A DNA stretch of 24,640 bases from Lachnospiraceae bacterium (GCA_009774465.1 VSNT01000053.1:1-24640), one strand, 5' to 3'. Positions 8,318 through 15,991 are shown, numbered from the stretch's first letter. Translations and numbers: made by a program. The notes: generated by a model not told the origin, from the letters alone.

Positions 8318-9173
8318 AAAAATGGGAAGAATATTTGAAGGCCATAATCATTTCACGGGTAAGGCTTAACTGGTCATCCTCAAGGGCAATTTCTTCCCGC
8401 GAAAACCATCCGGCTTCTGCCAGTTCATTTTTGTCAAGAATGATTTCATCGGAACCGTCAAGGTCGCAGAAAAATCCCATTAAAAGGCTTCCGGAAAATC
8501 CCCAGGGCTGGCTTTTATAATAACGGATATTTTTTACTTTAAGTCCCACTTCCTCCATTACCTCTCTGGCAACGGTCTGCTCTGCGGATTCTCCAATTTC
8601 CGTAAAGCCTGCAATTAATGCATAGTTAGTGTAGGGGCGTCCGGCATATTTGCTCATTAATATTTTATCTCCGTTTATAATGCCTATGATAACCGCAGGA
8701 GAAATTCTGGGATAAACCATATTATGACAGTCAGGGCAAAACAACATGCGTTCCTTATGGTCGGGAACCATGCTGTGTCCGCAGCGCCCGCAGAATTGAT
8801 TGGTCTGGTACCAGTTAAACAGATGGTGGGCGGTTATGCCGGCAAATGCAGTATGCCTTGAAAAAGCAGTACGGAATATGCTTACATTTTCATAGTGATA
8901 GCCATTTAAAGCGATGGCTGGCTTGGCGTCTGCTGAGATAGAAAGGTTCTGGGCAGGTTTTGCCAGAAAGTATTTATAGTGATCAATAGAAAATAAATAA
9001 TAATACTCGCAGGAAAAAGAACCGGTTTCTTTTAATGTGGGGTAACGCAGTTTTCCATTCTGAAACCGCACAAGTATGGTGTTCTTATGGAAAACCAAAA
9101 TAAAATCATTTTCTGCAGGCTTTGTATCCTGATATTCATTATGATAAGTCCTGGGATAAATATCCTGTATCAT
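8304..9173 (-). CDS. nudC: NAD(+)/NADH pyrophosphatase, NudC-type Nudix hydrolase
   Basis: This 289-residue Nudix enzyme hydrolyses NADH to NMNH and AMP, and family members remove NAD caps from RNA 5' ends. Domain order is an N-terminal NudC-like domain, a zinc ribbon with Cys128, Cys131, Cys146 and Cys149, then the Nudix domain. The Nudix box (residues 189-211) has G, E, REVMEEVGL in the correct GX5EX7REUXEEXGU spacing. It is followed by SQPWGFSGS, matching the NudC-specific SQPWPFPxS signature. The start at 9173 has GGAAGGA ten bases upstream; an in-frame ATG at 9221 has none and would lie at the predicted transcription start. It is transcribed alone from its own promoter and converges on the reductase gene. 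Confidence 0.9.
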   Translation of the reverse strand: MIQDIYPRTYHNEYQDTKPAENDFILVFHKNTILVRFQNGKLRYPTLKETGSFSCEYYYLFSIDHYKYFLAKPAQNLSISADAKPAIALNGYHYENVSIFRTAFSRHTAFAGITAHHLFNWYQTNQFCGRCGHSMVPDHKERMLFCPDCHNMVYPRISPAVIIGIINGDKILMSKYAGRPYTNYALIAGFTEIGESAEQTVAREVMEEVGLKVKNIRYYKSQPWGFSGSLLMGFFCDLDGSDEIILDKNELAEAGWFSREEIALEDDQLSLTREMIMAFKYSSHFFMQE

Positions 9174-9225
9174 TTCATAACAATCCTTCCTGTATATAAA
9201 ATATAATGGCAGTAAAATCATTTCT

Positions 9226-9254
9226 ATGATAATATGGAACTATTATCAGGTCAA
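9226..9254 (-). promoter_or_regulatory. nudC promoter
   Basis: On the reverse strand TTGACC (9249-9254) and TATCAT (9226-9231) are separated by 17 bp, each matching consensus at five of six positions. The predicted start near 9219 gives a leader of about 46 nt to the chosen ATG and argues against the ORF start at 9221. Confidence 0.65.
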
Positions 9255-9344
9255 TCTTAATTGTGCCGGAAAAGTGTATGTTCTGGTGACTTATGAATGA
9301 CTGGCCAAACGGTTACAATCATTTATCGGGAAGGATTTATTTTT

Positions 9345-10367
9345 ATGAAATGGATGAAGTTTAAAATAAAAACAGTAACGGATGCGGAAGACATTATTAT
9401 CAGCACCTTATATGATATTGGATTGGAAGGCGCACAGATTGAAGATAAGGTTCCTTTGACCGCATGGGAAAAGGAGCAGATGTTTGTGGATATTCTGCCG
9501 GATGCTCCGGAGGATGACGGGATTGCATACTTAAGCTTTTTTGTGGAAGAAAAAGAAGGATCGGAATTGCCGGAAGGCAGCAAATATCATGGACTTATTT
9601 TAAATGGGGAAGAAACCACTGGAGAAGCGATTTGTGAAAAGGTAAAAGAAGAACTGGAAGGCTTAAGAGATTTCATGGAAATCGGGGAAGGAACAGTGGT
9701 GATTGAAGAGACGGAGGATATTGACTGGATCAATAACTGGAAGCAGTATTTTCATCAATTTACCATAGATGATATCCTGGTGATTCCTTCCTGGGAGGAA
9801 GTGGAGCCCCAGGATCCGGGAAAAACAGTTCTTCACATTGATCCGGGAACTGCTTTTGGAACCGGAATGCATGATACCACACAGCTTTGCATCAGAGCCC
9901 TTCGAAAGTTTATTACGCCACAGACCGTGCTTTTGGATGTGGGAACAGGAAGCGGCATTTTGGCTATTCTTGCTTTAATGTTTGGAGCTGAGAAAGCAGT
10001 GGGAACCGATCTTGATCCTTGCGCTGTGGATGCGGTAAGGCAGAACATGGAAGCAAATGGAATTTCCCAGAATGATTTTACCCTGATGATCGGCAATATT
10101 ATTACGGAAAAGGATGTGCAGGATAAGGTTGGATATGAATGTTATGATATTGTTGTGGCCAACATTCTGGCGGAAGTACTTGTGCCCTTAACACCGGTGA
10201 TTCTGCACCAGTTAAAGAAAGGCGGTATTTATATTACCTCCGGTATTATTGATGATAAAGAGGAAATCGTGGTAAAGGCAATAAAAGAAGCAGGGCTTAC
10301 GGTACTGGAAGTAAATCATCAGGGCGAGTGGGCAGGCGTGATTGCCAGGAAGGACAATGAAACTTAA
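9345..10367 (+). CDS. prmA: ribosomal protein L11 methyltransferase
   Basis: PrmA trimethylates lysines and the N-terminus of ribosomal protein L11 using S-adenosylmethionine. The 340-residue product has an N-terminal L11-recognition domain (about 1-120), the linker motif WINNWKQYF, and a Rossmann methyltransferase domain with DPGTAFGTGMHDTT, the SAM-binding DVGTGSGILAI (near residue 200) and ANILAEVL (near 272). The start at 9345 is favoured over 9297 because it follows GGGAAGGA and opens with the family-typical MKWMKFKI. It is followed after three bases by rsmE, the usual prmA-rsmE order in Firmicutes. I found no convincing forward promoter in the nudC-prmA gap. Confidence 0.93.
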   Translation: MKWMKFKIKTVTDAEDIIISTLYDIGLEGAQIEDKVPLTAWEKEQMFVDILPDAPEDDGIAYLSFFVEEKEGSELPEGSKYHGLILNGEETTGEAICEKVKEELEGLRDFMEIGEGTVVIEETEDIDWINNWKQYFHQFTIDDILVIPSWEEVEPQDPGKTVLHIDPGTAFGTGMHDTTQLCIRALRKFITPQTVLLDVGTGSGILAILALMFGAEKAVGTDLDPCAVDAVRQNMEANGISQNDFTLMIGNIITEKDVQDKVGYECYDIVVANILAEVLVPLTPVILHQLKKGGIYITSGIIDDKEEIVVKAIKEAGLTVLEVNHQGEWAGVIARKDNET

Positions 10368-10370
10368 GCT

Positions 10371-11111
10371 ATGTATCAGTTTTTTGTAGATCCCGGTCAG
10401 ATTCAGGGAAAAAGGATTGTCATAAAAGGAAAAGATGTTAATCATATAAAAAATGTGCTTCGTATGAAACCGGGGGATGAAATTTCAGTCAGCAATGGTC
10501 TGGATGGGAAGGAATACCGCTGTGGGATAGAAACATTTTCTGAGGAAGAGATAGTCTGCGAGCTGCGGTTTATTAAAGAAGAGGGGATGGAACTACCCTC
10601 TAAGGTCTATCTTTTTCAGGGACTTCCCAAAGCTGATAAAATGGAATTGATTATTCAAAAAGCAGTGGAACTGGGGGTATATGAAATTATTCCGGTTGCA
10701 GCAAAGCGGTCAGTGGTAAAGCTGGATGAAAAGAAAGCCAAAAGTAAAATTTTAAGATGGCAGGGGATTGCAGAGGCAGCAGCCAAGCAAAGCAGGCGGG
10801 GAATCATACCAAAGGTGCAGAACGTAATGAGCTTTAGTGATGCAGTCAGCTACAGCAGCCCTGTGCAGGTGAAGGTAATTCCCTATGAGTTGGCGGAAGG
10901 AATGGAAAAAACGAAAAAAATTATGAATGGGCTTAAGCCGGGTGAGGATATTGCGGTGTTTATCGGACCGGAGGGCGGATTTGCAGAAGAAGAAATTGAG
11001 AAAGCAGTGAATGCAGGAATTATCCCCATTACACTTGGAAAGCGCATTCTGCGGACAGAGACTGCAGGCATGAGCGTCCTGTCCATATTAATGTACCATT
11101 TAGAGCAATAA
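10371..11111 (+). CDS. rsmE: 16S rRNA (uracil-1498-N3)-methyltransferase
   Basis: RsmE is a SPOUT-class methyltransferase that makes m3U1498 in the 30S decoding region. The 246 residues show a PUA-like N-terminal domain starting MYQFFVD, with HIKNVLRMKPGDEI. The C-terminal knot domain carries KADKMELIIQKAVELG, GPEGGFAEEE (about 199-208) and LGKRILRTETAGMSVLS, the SAM-binding knot signature. It begins three bases after prmA, so the two are translationally coupled. Length and motifs are complete. Both act on the ribosome, which fits the pairing. Confidence 0.94.
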   Translation: MYQFFVDPGQIQGKRIVIKGKDVNHIKNVLRMKPGDEISVSNGLDGKEYRCGIETFSEEEIVCELRFIKEEGMELPSKVYLFQGLPKADKMELIIQKAVELGVYEIIPVAAKRSVVKLDEKKAKSKILRWQGIAEAAAKQSRRGIIPKVQNVMSFSDAVSYSSPVQVKVIPYELAEGMEKTKKIMNGLKPGEDIAVFIGPEGGFAEEEIEKAVNAGIIPITLGKRILRTETAGMSVLSILMYHLEQ

Positions 11112-11168
11112 TCATATAGTATTAGTAAGATAAAGAGGAATACTCTGTTTAGAAAGGCCAGTGATATT

Positions 11169-12341
11169 ATGGAGGTATATTTAGACAATTCGGCAACCAC
11201 CAGATGCTTTGACCAGGTAGCTGCCCTGATAACCCAGATTATGTGTGAAGACTATGGAAATCCCTCAAGTCTCCATAGAAAGGGCGTTCAGGCAGAGAAA
11301 TATATCCGTTATGCAAAGGATGTAATTGCCAGAAATTTAAAAGTTAACGAAAAGGAGATATTTTTTACTTCAGGAGGGACAGAATCAGATAATTTGGCGA
11401 TCAGAGGCTGCGCTTATGCAAACTGCAGAAGCGGAAGACATTTGATCACCACGCAGATAGAGCACCCGGCAGTTCTCCAGACCATGAAACATTTAGAGGA
11501 AGAAGGTTTTCGCGTAACCTATCTGCCGGTAGATGGAAAAGGATGTATACGGTTGGAGGATTTAGAGCGTGCCATTACCGGGGAAACCATATTAGTTTCC
11601 ATTATGCATACCAATAATGAAGTAGGCTCTTTACAGCCTGTTGTTCAGGCAGGCGCTTTGATCAAAAGAATGAATCCCAAAATACTGTTTCACGTAGATG
11701 CAGTACAGGGATATGGAAAGTTTAGAATTTATCCTAAAAAAATGAATATAGACCTTTTATCGGTCAGTGGTCATAAGATTCATGGACCGAAAGGAGTGGG
11801 CTTTTTATATGTGGATGAAAAGGTAAAAATCAAACCTATTGTTTTTGGCGGCGGCCAGCAGGGAGGCATCCGCTCCGGTACGGAAAATGTTCCCGGGATA
11901 GCAGGTATGGCAAAAGCAGTTGAAATAATCTATGGAAGCCTGGATCAGGAAACAGAAAAGCTTTACAGGATTAAGAAGGCTTTTGTAGATGGCGTAAGAA
12001 AACTGGATGATGTAGTGGTAAATGGTCATCCGGATGAAACCGGTGCGCCTCATGTGGTAAGCGTATCTATAAGAGGCGTCCGCAGTGAGGTTCTGCTTCA
12101 TGCTCTTGAAGACAAGGGAATTTACGTTTCTGCCGGAAGCGCCTGCTCAGCCCGTAAGCCCCAGCCTTCCGCTACACTGCGGGCTATGGGAATTCCCCAG
12201 GATCTTTTAGGTTCCACCATACGTTTCAGCTTTTCCGTATTTACAACGATGGAAGAAATAAACTATACTTTGCAGACAATGTATGATATAATTCCCATGC
12301 TTAGAAAGTACACAGGAGAACGCTCGCCCGCGAGACGGTAA
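11169..12341 (+). CDS. cysteine desulfurase (NifS/IscS-type), likely sulfur donor for ThiI
   Basis: This pyridoxal-phosphate enzyme converts cysteine to alanine and carries the sulfur as a persulfide. The 390 residues contain the opening YLDNSATT, His99 in QIEHP, HVDAVQ, the PLP lysine Lys203 in SGHKIHGPKG, and the persulfide Cys326 in SAGSACSA. Its position just upstream of thiI matches the desulfurase-ThiI pairs known from Bacillus, where a dedicated NifS-like protein feeds tRNA 4-thiouridine synthesis. No SUF or ISC scaffold gene is nearby. The last six residues (RSPARR) are encoded by a palindromic CTCGC/GCGAG stretch sharing CGCGAGACG with the repeats after thiI, so the tail may be repeat-derived. 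The ribosome site (AAAGG at 11153) is weak. Confidence 0.9.
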   Translation: MEVYLDNSATTRCFDQVAALITQIMCEDYGNPSSLHRKGVQAEKYIRYAKDVIARNLKVNEKEIFFTSGGTESDNLAIRGCAYANCRSGRHLITTQIEHPAVLQTMKHLEEEGFRVTYLPVDGKGCIRLEDLERAITGETILVSIMHTNNEVGSLQPVVQAGALIKRMNPKILFHVDAVQGYGKFRIYPKKMNIDLLSVSGHKIHGPKGVGFLYVDEKVKIKPIVFGGGQQGGIRSGTENVPGIAGMAKAVEIIYGSLDQETEKLYRIKKAFVDGVRKLDDVVVNGHPDETGAPHVVSVSIRGVRSEVLLHALEDKGIYVSAGSACSARKPQPSATLRAMGIPQDLLGSTIRFSFSVFTTMEEINYTLQTMYDIIPMLRKYTGERSPARR

Positions 12342-12414
12342 ATCAGTAAAACTATTTTTAGTCGATACATTTTATTTTTAAACAGCTATTAAGTAATTTG
12401 CAGTCAGTAAAGTA

Positions 12415-12580
12415 GTGGGAATATTCAGACAATATATTCTGTGAAAAGCCTTATGCACCATGTAAGCAAGACAATAGAAGACAGGAGGGACACTTCCCGA
12501 CTGGCTTCTGTCCTATTTGGCTTGCTGGAATGCCTGGTGCAACAGGATTTGAACAGAAAATATTGTCTGAATATTCATTC
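12415..12580 (+). ncRNA. long rod-shaped structured RNA, 6S RNA-like (candidate)
   Basis: A near-continuous inverted repeat spans the desulfurase-thiI gap. The terminal stem pairs 12419-12435 with 12560-12576 (17 perfect bp) and, after one A·A mismatch, 12437-12442 with 12553-12558. Inside is a symmetric 12 x 12 unpaired bubble (12443-12454 and 12541-12552). The apical arm is GCACCA/TGGTGC (12455-12460 with 12535-12540), AGCAAG/CTTGCT (12465-12470 with 12521-12526), AATAG/CTATT, GACAG/CTGTC and the tip GGGA-CACT-TCCC. A long closing stem, a central bubble and a long irregular arm of about 160 nt are the architecture of 6S RNA, which mimics an open promoter and binds RNA polymerase. The 70-codon ORF across it is a shadow. 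Alternatives are another clostridial structured RNA or a palindromic MITE. The promoter and 3' terminator are unclear, and the strand is assumed from flanking genes. Confidence 0.55.
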
Positions 12581-12630
12581 AATTTATCCACTTCACAATT
12601 ATCAAATAGATTTTAAAGAAAAGAGGAATT

Positions 12631-13815
12631 ATGTTTACGACATTTTTGATTAAGTACGCTGAAATCGGCGTAAAAGGAAAGAATAAGCATTTGTTTGAGG
12701 AGGCTCTTGCACAGCAGGTAAAGTATGCATTAAAGCGCTGCGAGGGTGAATTTAAGGTTTCCCGAACAGAAGGCAGAATTTATGTTCATGCATTATCTGA
12801 TTTTGATTATGATGAGACGGTGGATAATTTAAAAACAGTGTTTGGAATTTCAGGAATCTGTCCGGTAATTGATGTAAAGGATGAAGGATTTGAGAAGCTG
12901 GCCCAGAGGGTAATCGAGTATGTGGACAAGACGTACGAAGATAAAAATATTACCTTTAAGGTAAACACCAGAAGGGCACGCAAAAATTATCCCATGAATT
13001 CAATGGAGCTTAATATGGAGCTGGGAAGCAGGGTGCTTGATGCTTTCCCTGAAATGAAGGTGGACGTGCATCAGCCTGATGTGATGCTGCATGTGGAAAT
13101 ACGTGAAAAGATATACATTTACTCTATTGAGATACCGGGGCCCGGCGGTATGCCGGTGGGAAGCAACGGAAAGGCAATGCTTCTTTTGTCAGGGGGGATT
13201 GATTCGCCGGTGGCAGGATATATGATTGCCAAACGGGGAGTAAAGATTGATGCTGTGTATTTTCATGCGCCTCCTTATACCAGCGACCGGGCAAAGCAAA
13301 AAGTAATTGATCTTGCAAAGCTGGTATCCCGTTATGCAGGGCCGGTTTATCTCCATATTATTAATTTTACGGATATTCAGTTGTACATTTATGAGAAGTG
13401 TCCTCATGAGGAACTTACGATTATTATGCGAAGATATATGATGAAGATTGCTGAAAGAATTGCAAAGGAAAATGCCTGTCTGGGGCTGATTACAGGAGAA
13501 AGCATAGGACAGGTGGCGTCTCAGACAGTACAGTCTTTAGCAGTTACCAATGAAGTGTGCACACTTCCGGTTTTTCGTCCTTTGATTGGATTTGACAAAA
13601 TGGAAATAGTGGATGTATCAGAAAAGATAGGTACCTTTGAAACTTCTATTCTGCCTTATGAGGACTGCTGTACAATTTTTGTGGCAAAACATCCTGTGAC
13701 AAAACCCAATTTGAATATCATCAAACGACATGAAAAAAATCTGGAAGAAAAAATTGATGAATTAATGCAGCAGGCGCTTGACACAGATGAAGTAGTGATT
13801 GCAAAGTGGGTATAA
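12631..13815 (+). CDS. thiI: tRNA 4-thiouridine synthase
   Basis: ThiI adenylates U8 of tRNA and replaces its oxygen with sulfur from a cysteine desulfurase persulfide; it can also take part in thiamine thiazole synthesis. The 394 residues comprise an N-terminal ferredoxin-like region and THUMP domain (about 1-165) and a PP-loop ATPase domain with SGGIDSP at 187-193. Two cysteines, Cys346 and Cys347 in LPYEDCCTIF, lie at the position of the catalytic ThiI cysteine. There is no C-terminal rhodanese domain, which matches the short Bacillus-type enzyme and fits direct sulfur delivery by the desulfurase encoded upstream. The start has AGAGG six bases upstream. Confidence 0.94.
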   Translation: MFTTFLIKYAEIGVKGKNKHLFEEALAQQVKYALKRCEGEFKVSRTEGRIYVHALSDFDYDETVDNLKTVFGISGICPVIDVKDEGFEKLAQRVIEYVDKTYEDKNITFKVNTRRARKNYPMNSMELNMELGSRVLDAFPEMKVDVHQPDVMLHVEIREKIYIYSIEIPGPGGMPVGSNGKAMLLLSGGIDSPVAGYMIAKRGVKIDAVYFHAPPYTSDRAKQKVIDLAKLVSRYAGPVYLHIINFTDIQLYIYEKCPHEELTIIMRRYMMKIAERIAKENACLGLITGESIGQVASQTVQSLAVTNEVCTLPVFRPLIGFDKMEIVDVSEKIGTFETSILPYEDCCTIFVAKHPVTKPNLNIIKRHEKNLEEKIDELMQQALDTDEVVIAKWV

Positions 13816-13819
13816 CAGT

Positions 13820-13893
13820 GGATGCCGCACTTCGCGAGACGTCCTTATGTTAAACAACAGATGCCGCGCTTCGCGAGACGTCCTAATGTTAAA
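13820..13893 (+). repeat. two tandem copies of a 25-bp imperfect palindrome, period 39
   Basis: The unit reads GGATGCCGC-CTTCGCGAGACGTCC in outline. Copy 1 is 13820-13844 and copy 2 is 13859-13883, each followed by TTATGTTAAA or TAATGTTAAA. The 25-base units differ at two positions and lie exactly 39 bp apart. Each can fold through GGATG/CGTCC with a small CGC/GCG inner stem. A third, diverged and inverted copy lies at 23825-23849 (19 of 25 matches). The copies lie between the thiI stop and its terminator. They look like a dispersed intergenic repeat family; the function is unknown. Confidence 0.75.
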
Positions 13894-13927
13894 AATGAGC
13901 TGGCCTTTCAGCCAGCTCACTGTTTTT
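13891..13927. terminator. bidirectional terminator between thiI and the HPr-like gene
   Basis: TGAGCTGGC (13896-13904) pairs perfectly with GCCAGCTCA (13911-13919) around a six-base loop. AAAAA precedes it and TTTTT follows within three bases, so it can end thiI on the forward strand and the HPr-like gene on the reverse strand. Confidence 0.85.
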
Positions 13928-13949
13928 ACTTATTATGTGGTTGTATCCA

Positions 13950-14180
13950 TTAAATCATGTAAGGCTTCAATGCTTCGAGAACTTCATCAACGCTGTCTTC
14001 TGCATGAATGTTTAAATCGATAGGCTTGGATAAATCCAAACTAAAGATACCCATGATAGATTTAGCATCAATTACATATCTTCCGGATACTAAGTCAAAG
14101 TCATAATCGAATTTTGTAATATCATTTACAAAAGATTTTACCTTGTCAATAGAGTTTAATGAAATCTGAATGGTTTTCAT
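13950..14180 (-). CDS. HPr-like protein lacking the active-site histidine (Crh-like)
   Basis: This 76-residue protein aligns with HPr around the regulatory serine: DAKSIMGIFSLDL (38-50, Ser41) corresponds to the Ser46 region of HPr. The N-terminal segment where HPr carries GxHARPA instead reads SLNSIDKVKSFVND, with no histidine at all. It therefore cannot act as an ordinary PTS phosphocarrier. It may be a serine-phosphorylated regulatory partner like Bacillus Crh, which also lacks His15. The start at 14180 follows AAGGAGG; the longer reading to 14297 has no site and would encode unrelated residues. It has its own promoter and terminator. Its properties complement the fructose-operon HPr, which has the histidine but not the serine. 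Phosphorylation is inferred, not shown. Confidence 0.78.
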   Translation of the reverse strand: MKTIQISLNSIDKVKSFVNDITKFDYDFDLVSGRYVIDAKSIMGIFSLDLSKPIDLNIHAEDSVDEVLEALKPYMI

Positions 14181-14219
14181 TGTGATTACCTCCTTAAATT
14201 TTTCATACCTTCTGCTAAT

Positions 14220-14248
14220 ATAGTAAAGGGTTGCATGTGAAAAGTCAA
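14220..14248 (-). promoter_or_regulatory. promoter of the HPr-like gene
   Basis: On the reverse strand TTGACT (14243-14248) and TACTAT (14220-14225) are 17 bp apart. The start near 14213 gives a 33-nt leader containing the AAGGAGG site. No equally good forward promoter for mtaB was seen in this gap. Confidence 0.62.
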
Positions 14249-14281
14249 TGATAAAACAATACAAAAAAAGTGGTGAATAAT

Positions 14282-15640
14282 ATGAAAAGTGTAGCATTTC
14301 ATAATCTTGGGTGTAAAGTAAACGGATACGAAATGGATTTTATGCAACAAAAGTTACAAGAAAAGGGTTATAGTATTGTACCATTTGGTGGAAAAGCCGA
14401 TATTTATATTGTAAATACATGTACGGTAACGAATATTGCTGACAGAAAGAGCAGGCAGATGCTTCATCGGGCCCGGAAAATGAATCCTGATGCAGTTGTA
14501 GTTGCAGTAGGCTGCTATGTTCAGACCGGAAGTGAGAAAGCCCTTATGGATGCAGGAATTGATCTGGCTATTGGAAATAACAAAAAGAAAGATCTGATTC
14601 CCATTTTGGAGGAATATCTGGCAAAAAAAGAAGAAGCAGAAAACAGCGCATCTGCATATGAGGATAAAACTCTTGGGGGTAAAACTATCATTGATATAAA
14701 CCACACGGATGAATATGAATCCATGCAGATAACTCATACTGCAGAGCATACAAGGGCATTTATTAAAATACAGGACGGGTGTAATCAGTTTTGCTCCTAC
14801 TGTATTATTCCCTATGCCAGAGGAAGAAACAGAAGCCGAAGTATGGCAGAGGTTTTAAAGGAGATTAACAGCCTTGTGGAAAACGGGTACAGGGAAGTGG
14901 TTTTGACAGGGATACATTTAAGCTCCTACGGGGTAGAGAAGGGAAATGATTTCACTTCCGGAAAACTGCTCCAATTAATTCAGGAGGTACAGAAAATTCA
15001 GGGAATTGACCGCATTCGCTTAGGCTCTCTGGAACCGCGTATTATTTCAGAGGAGTTTGTAAAAGGAATTGCGAAATGCTCCAGGCTGTGCCCTCATTTT
15101 CATTTATCCCTGCAAAGTGGATGTGACAGTGTTTTAAAAAGAATGAATAGAAAATATTTAACAGAGGAATACTATGAAAAAGTATGTATTTTAAGAAAAT
15201 ACTTTGATCATCCGGCAATCACCACAGATGTAATTGTGGGGTTCCCGGGAGAAACAGAAGAGGAATTTGAGGCAACAAAAGAATTCTTACAAAAAACAGG
15301 ATTTTACGAGATGCATATCTTTAAATATTCCAGAAGAAAAGGCACACCTGCGGCTGTCATGGAAGATCAGATTCCTGAAGATATCAAGACGCTCCGCAGT
15401 AATGAACTTTTACAATTGGAAAAAGAAATGTCCGGAAAATACCGGGAAGCATTTTTACATAAAACAGTGGAAGTATTATTTGAAGAAAAAAAAGTGGTGA
15501 ACGGGAAAAACTGTCAGATTGGCTATACGAAAGAATACATCCGGGCAGCATTTGAAACAGATGAAAATCTTTCCGGTCAGGTGATTTCAGGAAAGCTGAC
15601 ACAGCTTGCAGATTCGGATATTTTGCTGTTTACACCGTAA
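14282..15640 (+). CDS. mtaB: tRNA (N6-threonylcarbamoyladenosine-37) methylthiotransferase
   Basis: MtaB is a radical-SAM enzyme that adds a methylthio group to t6A37 of ANN-decoding tRNAs. The 452 residues have an N-terminal domain binding one 4Fe-4S cluster (Cys11 in NLGCKVNGYE, Cys47 in NTCTVTN, Cys78 in VGCY), then a radical-SAM domain with the CxxxCxxC motif at Cys167, Cys171 and Cys174 (GCNQFCSYC). A short C-terminal TRAM-like region follows. The NLGCKVN-Y-E opening favours MtaB over MiaB or RimO. ATG at 14282 is chosen; two GTG codons at 14270 and 14273 are possible alternatives and no start has a strong ribosome site. The neighbours also include tRNA-modifying genes. Confidence 0.9.
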   Translation: MKSVAFHNLGCKVNGYEMDFMQQKLQEKGYSIVPFGGKADIYIVNTCTVTNIADRKSRQMLHRARKMNPDAVVVAVGCYVQTGSEKALMDAGIDLAIGNNKKKDLIPILEEYLAKKEEAENSASAYEDKTLGGKTIIDINHTDEYESMQITHTAEHTRAFIKIQDGCNQFCSYCIIPYARGRNRSRSMAEVLKEINSLVENGYREVVLTGIHLSSYGVEKGNDFTSGKLLQLIQEVQKIQGIDRIRLGSLEPRIISEEFVKGIAKCSRLCPHFHLSLQSGCDSVLKRMNRKYLTEEYYEKVCILRKYFDHPAITTDVIVGFPGETEEEFEATKEFLQKTGFYEMHIFKYSRRKGTPAAVMEDQIPEDIKTLRSNELLQLEKEMSGKYREAFLHKTVEVLFEEKKVVNGKNCQIGYTKEYIRAAFETDENLSGQVISGKLTQLADSDILLFTP

Positions 15641-15645
15641 ATACA

Positions 15646-15674
15646 TTGAATTTTATGGTAAAATGGAGTAAGAT
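15646..15674 (+). promoter_or_regulatory. promoter of the ireB-ruvX-DUF1292 operon
   Basis: TTGAAT (15646-15651) and TAAGAT (15669-15674) are separated by 17 bp. The start near 15681 leaves a short leader with AAGGGG seven bases before the ATG at 15708. Confidence 0.58.
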
Positions 15675-15707
15675 AAGAACTAATGAAGTAATTTAAGGGG
15701 TGCAGTT

Positions 15708-15968
15708 ATGCAGGATTTGGGGAACACACAATTTTTCAGGGTAGAAACAGACAATACAAGTGTGAAGGAAATACTTTCAGACGTGTATGAGGCATTGACA
15801 GAAAAGGGGTATAATCCTGTCAACCAGATTGTGGGGTATATTATGTCAGGTGATCCCACATACATTACCAGCTATAAAAATGCAAGAAGTCTTATTATGA
15901 AGGTGGAAAGAGACGAACTGGTAGAAGAAATGCTGGCGGAATACATTAAAAATAATCATTGGGAGTGA
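15708..15968 (+). CDS. IreB-family regulatory protein (DUF965)
   Basis: This 86-residue cytosolic protein belongs to the IreB/DUF965 family, whose enterococcal member is phosphorylated on threonines by the PASTA kinase IreK and tunes cephalosporin resistance. Recognisable segments are VYEALTEKGYNPVNQIVGY and SGDPTYITSYKNARSLI. Thr14 and Thr17 in RVETDNTSVKE are candidate phosphosites near the N-terminus, by analogy only. The gene precedes ruvX and a DUF1292 gene, an arrangement conserved in Firmicutes, and has its own promoter and an AAGGGG ribosome site. Confidence 0.88.
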   Translation: MQDLGNTQFFRVETDNTSVKEILSDVYEALTEKGYNPVNQIVGYIMSGDPTYITSYKNARSLIMKVERDELVEEMLAEYIKNNHWE

Positions 15969-15991
15969 AACAGAACGGAAAATATTTGGTT

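Noticed and set aside
9297..9344. The longer N-terminus of PrmA
   Set aside because: The upstream ATG has no ribosome site and adds sixteen residues not typical of the family, whereas the ATG at 9345 has one.
12415..12580. Reading the inverted repeat as a MITE or insertion-sequence remnant
   Set aside because: No transposase, no obvious target duplication, and the symmetric 12 x 12 bubble and graded arm fit a folded RNA better. Not fully excluded, because copy number is unknown.
12441..12653. A 70-codon ORF between the desulfurase gene and thiI
   Set aside because: It runs through the perfect inverted repeat of the structured RNA, has no ribosome site, and its protein shows no family resemblance. 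The base pairing explains the sequence better.
13799..14023. A 74-codon forward ORF over the repeats with recurring RASRDVLML-type residues
   Set aside because: The peptide repetition simply reflects translation of the tandem DNA repeat. The ORF overlaps the thiI end, the terminator and the reverse HPr-like gene.
15629..15641. TTTAC/GTAAA inverted repeat at the mtaB stop as a terminator
   Set aside because: The stem is only five AT-rich pairs with a three-base loop and has no U-tract directly after it.
15959..15991. TTG start for RuvX overlapping the preceding gene
   Set aside because: No ribosome site precedes it and the added eleven residues do not match the family N-terminus MRIMGLD.
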